Shown here piece after piece: positions 63,987-64,000 of a stretch of 64,000 nucleotides of DNA. The stretch is from positions 558,001 through 622,000 of the forward strand of contig MCGO01000013.1 in assembly GCA_002104985.1 (NCBI GenBank). The letters run 5' to 3'. Numbering within the stretch: position 1 is the first letter of the stretch; every line of letters starts with the position of its first letter. Under the pieces are notes generated by a model that was given only the letters and a program-made list of their open reading frames with translations, did not search any database and was not told the DNA's origin. The position numbers were made by a program, and so were the translations under genes. This DNA is from Rhizoclosmatium globosum (taxonomy: Eukaryota; Chytridiomycota; Chytridiomycetes; Chytridiales; Chytriomycetaceae).

Positions 63987-64000
63987 GAAGTGGTGGGAAA

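Overview
The window is nuclear DNA from an early-diverging, chytrid-like fungus. Genes are densely packed on both strands and most carry several short introns of about 45-70 bp with GT..AG ends. Fungal markers include Zn2Cys6/fungal-specific transcription factors, an RNA polymerase III subunit, a chromodomain Ty3/Gypsy element, F-box proteins with plant-type leucine-rich repeats, and secreted Cys-rich repeat proteins. A Crinkler-type header domain, a class C 7TM receptor and TIR proteins point to a zoosporic fungus rather than Dikarya. The species assignment is inference; exon joins were worked out by eye from frame, splice consensus and family conservation.

Layout. 1-12 kb: four paralogous Zn2Cys6 regulators (the first cut by the window edge), with an NAD kinase and a TMEM43-like membrane protein between the second and third. 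12-24.5 kb: an F-box/LRR protein with a C-terminal hydrophobic anchor, an OLA1/YchF ATPase, a Crinkler-header protein, an isochorismatase-fold protein lacking its catalytic residues, an MSP-domain protein with a problematic splice site, a secreted Cys-rich repeat protein, 3-hydroxyisobutyrate dehydrogenase with an 11-nt microexon, two small secreted proteins and a Lys/Asp/Ser-rich nuclear-type protein.

24.8-31.6 kb: two adjacent minus-strand TIR-Sel1 genes, a receptor that joins a PstS-like phosphate-binding domain to an EGF-like region and a class C 7TM domain, and a tRNA-His. 31.9-37.5 kb: a small membrane-type protein gene interrupted by a Ty3/Gypsy chromovirus with identical 99-bp LTRs and a 5-bp target duplication. 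The element keeps gag but has lost protease and the reverse transcriptase core. 37.7-42.9 kb: a Gln/Ser-rich protein and a divergent importin-alpha.

43.0-47.9 kb: a 1533-residue TIR-NACHT-WD40 protein with an N-myristoylation-type start, that is, an NLR-like immune or cell-death receptor architecture. Its TIR exon shares an exact intron position with both TIR-Sel1 genes, so three TIR genes of common origin lie within 23 kb. 48-64 kb: tRNA-Leu, an F-box/LRR gene apparently split by an insert, a TMEM86/YhhN protein, arylamine N-acetyltransferase, a seven-repeat secreted Cys-rich protein, RPC25-type Pol III subunit, a GH46 chitosanase, a transposase relic, a C2-diacylglycerol lipase, and a CAP-domain cell-surface protein.

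The strongest candidates for new biology are the TIR-NACHT-WD40 / TIR-Sel1 set and the PstS-7TM receptor. Genes of the secretome (chitosanase, chitin-binding-like repeats, CAP, zincin-like protein) fit a chitin-handling or host-contacting life style.
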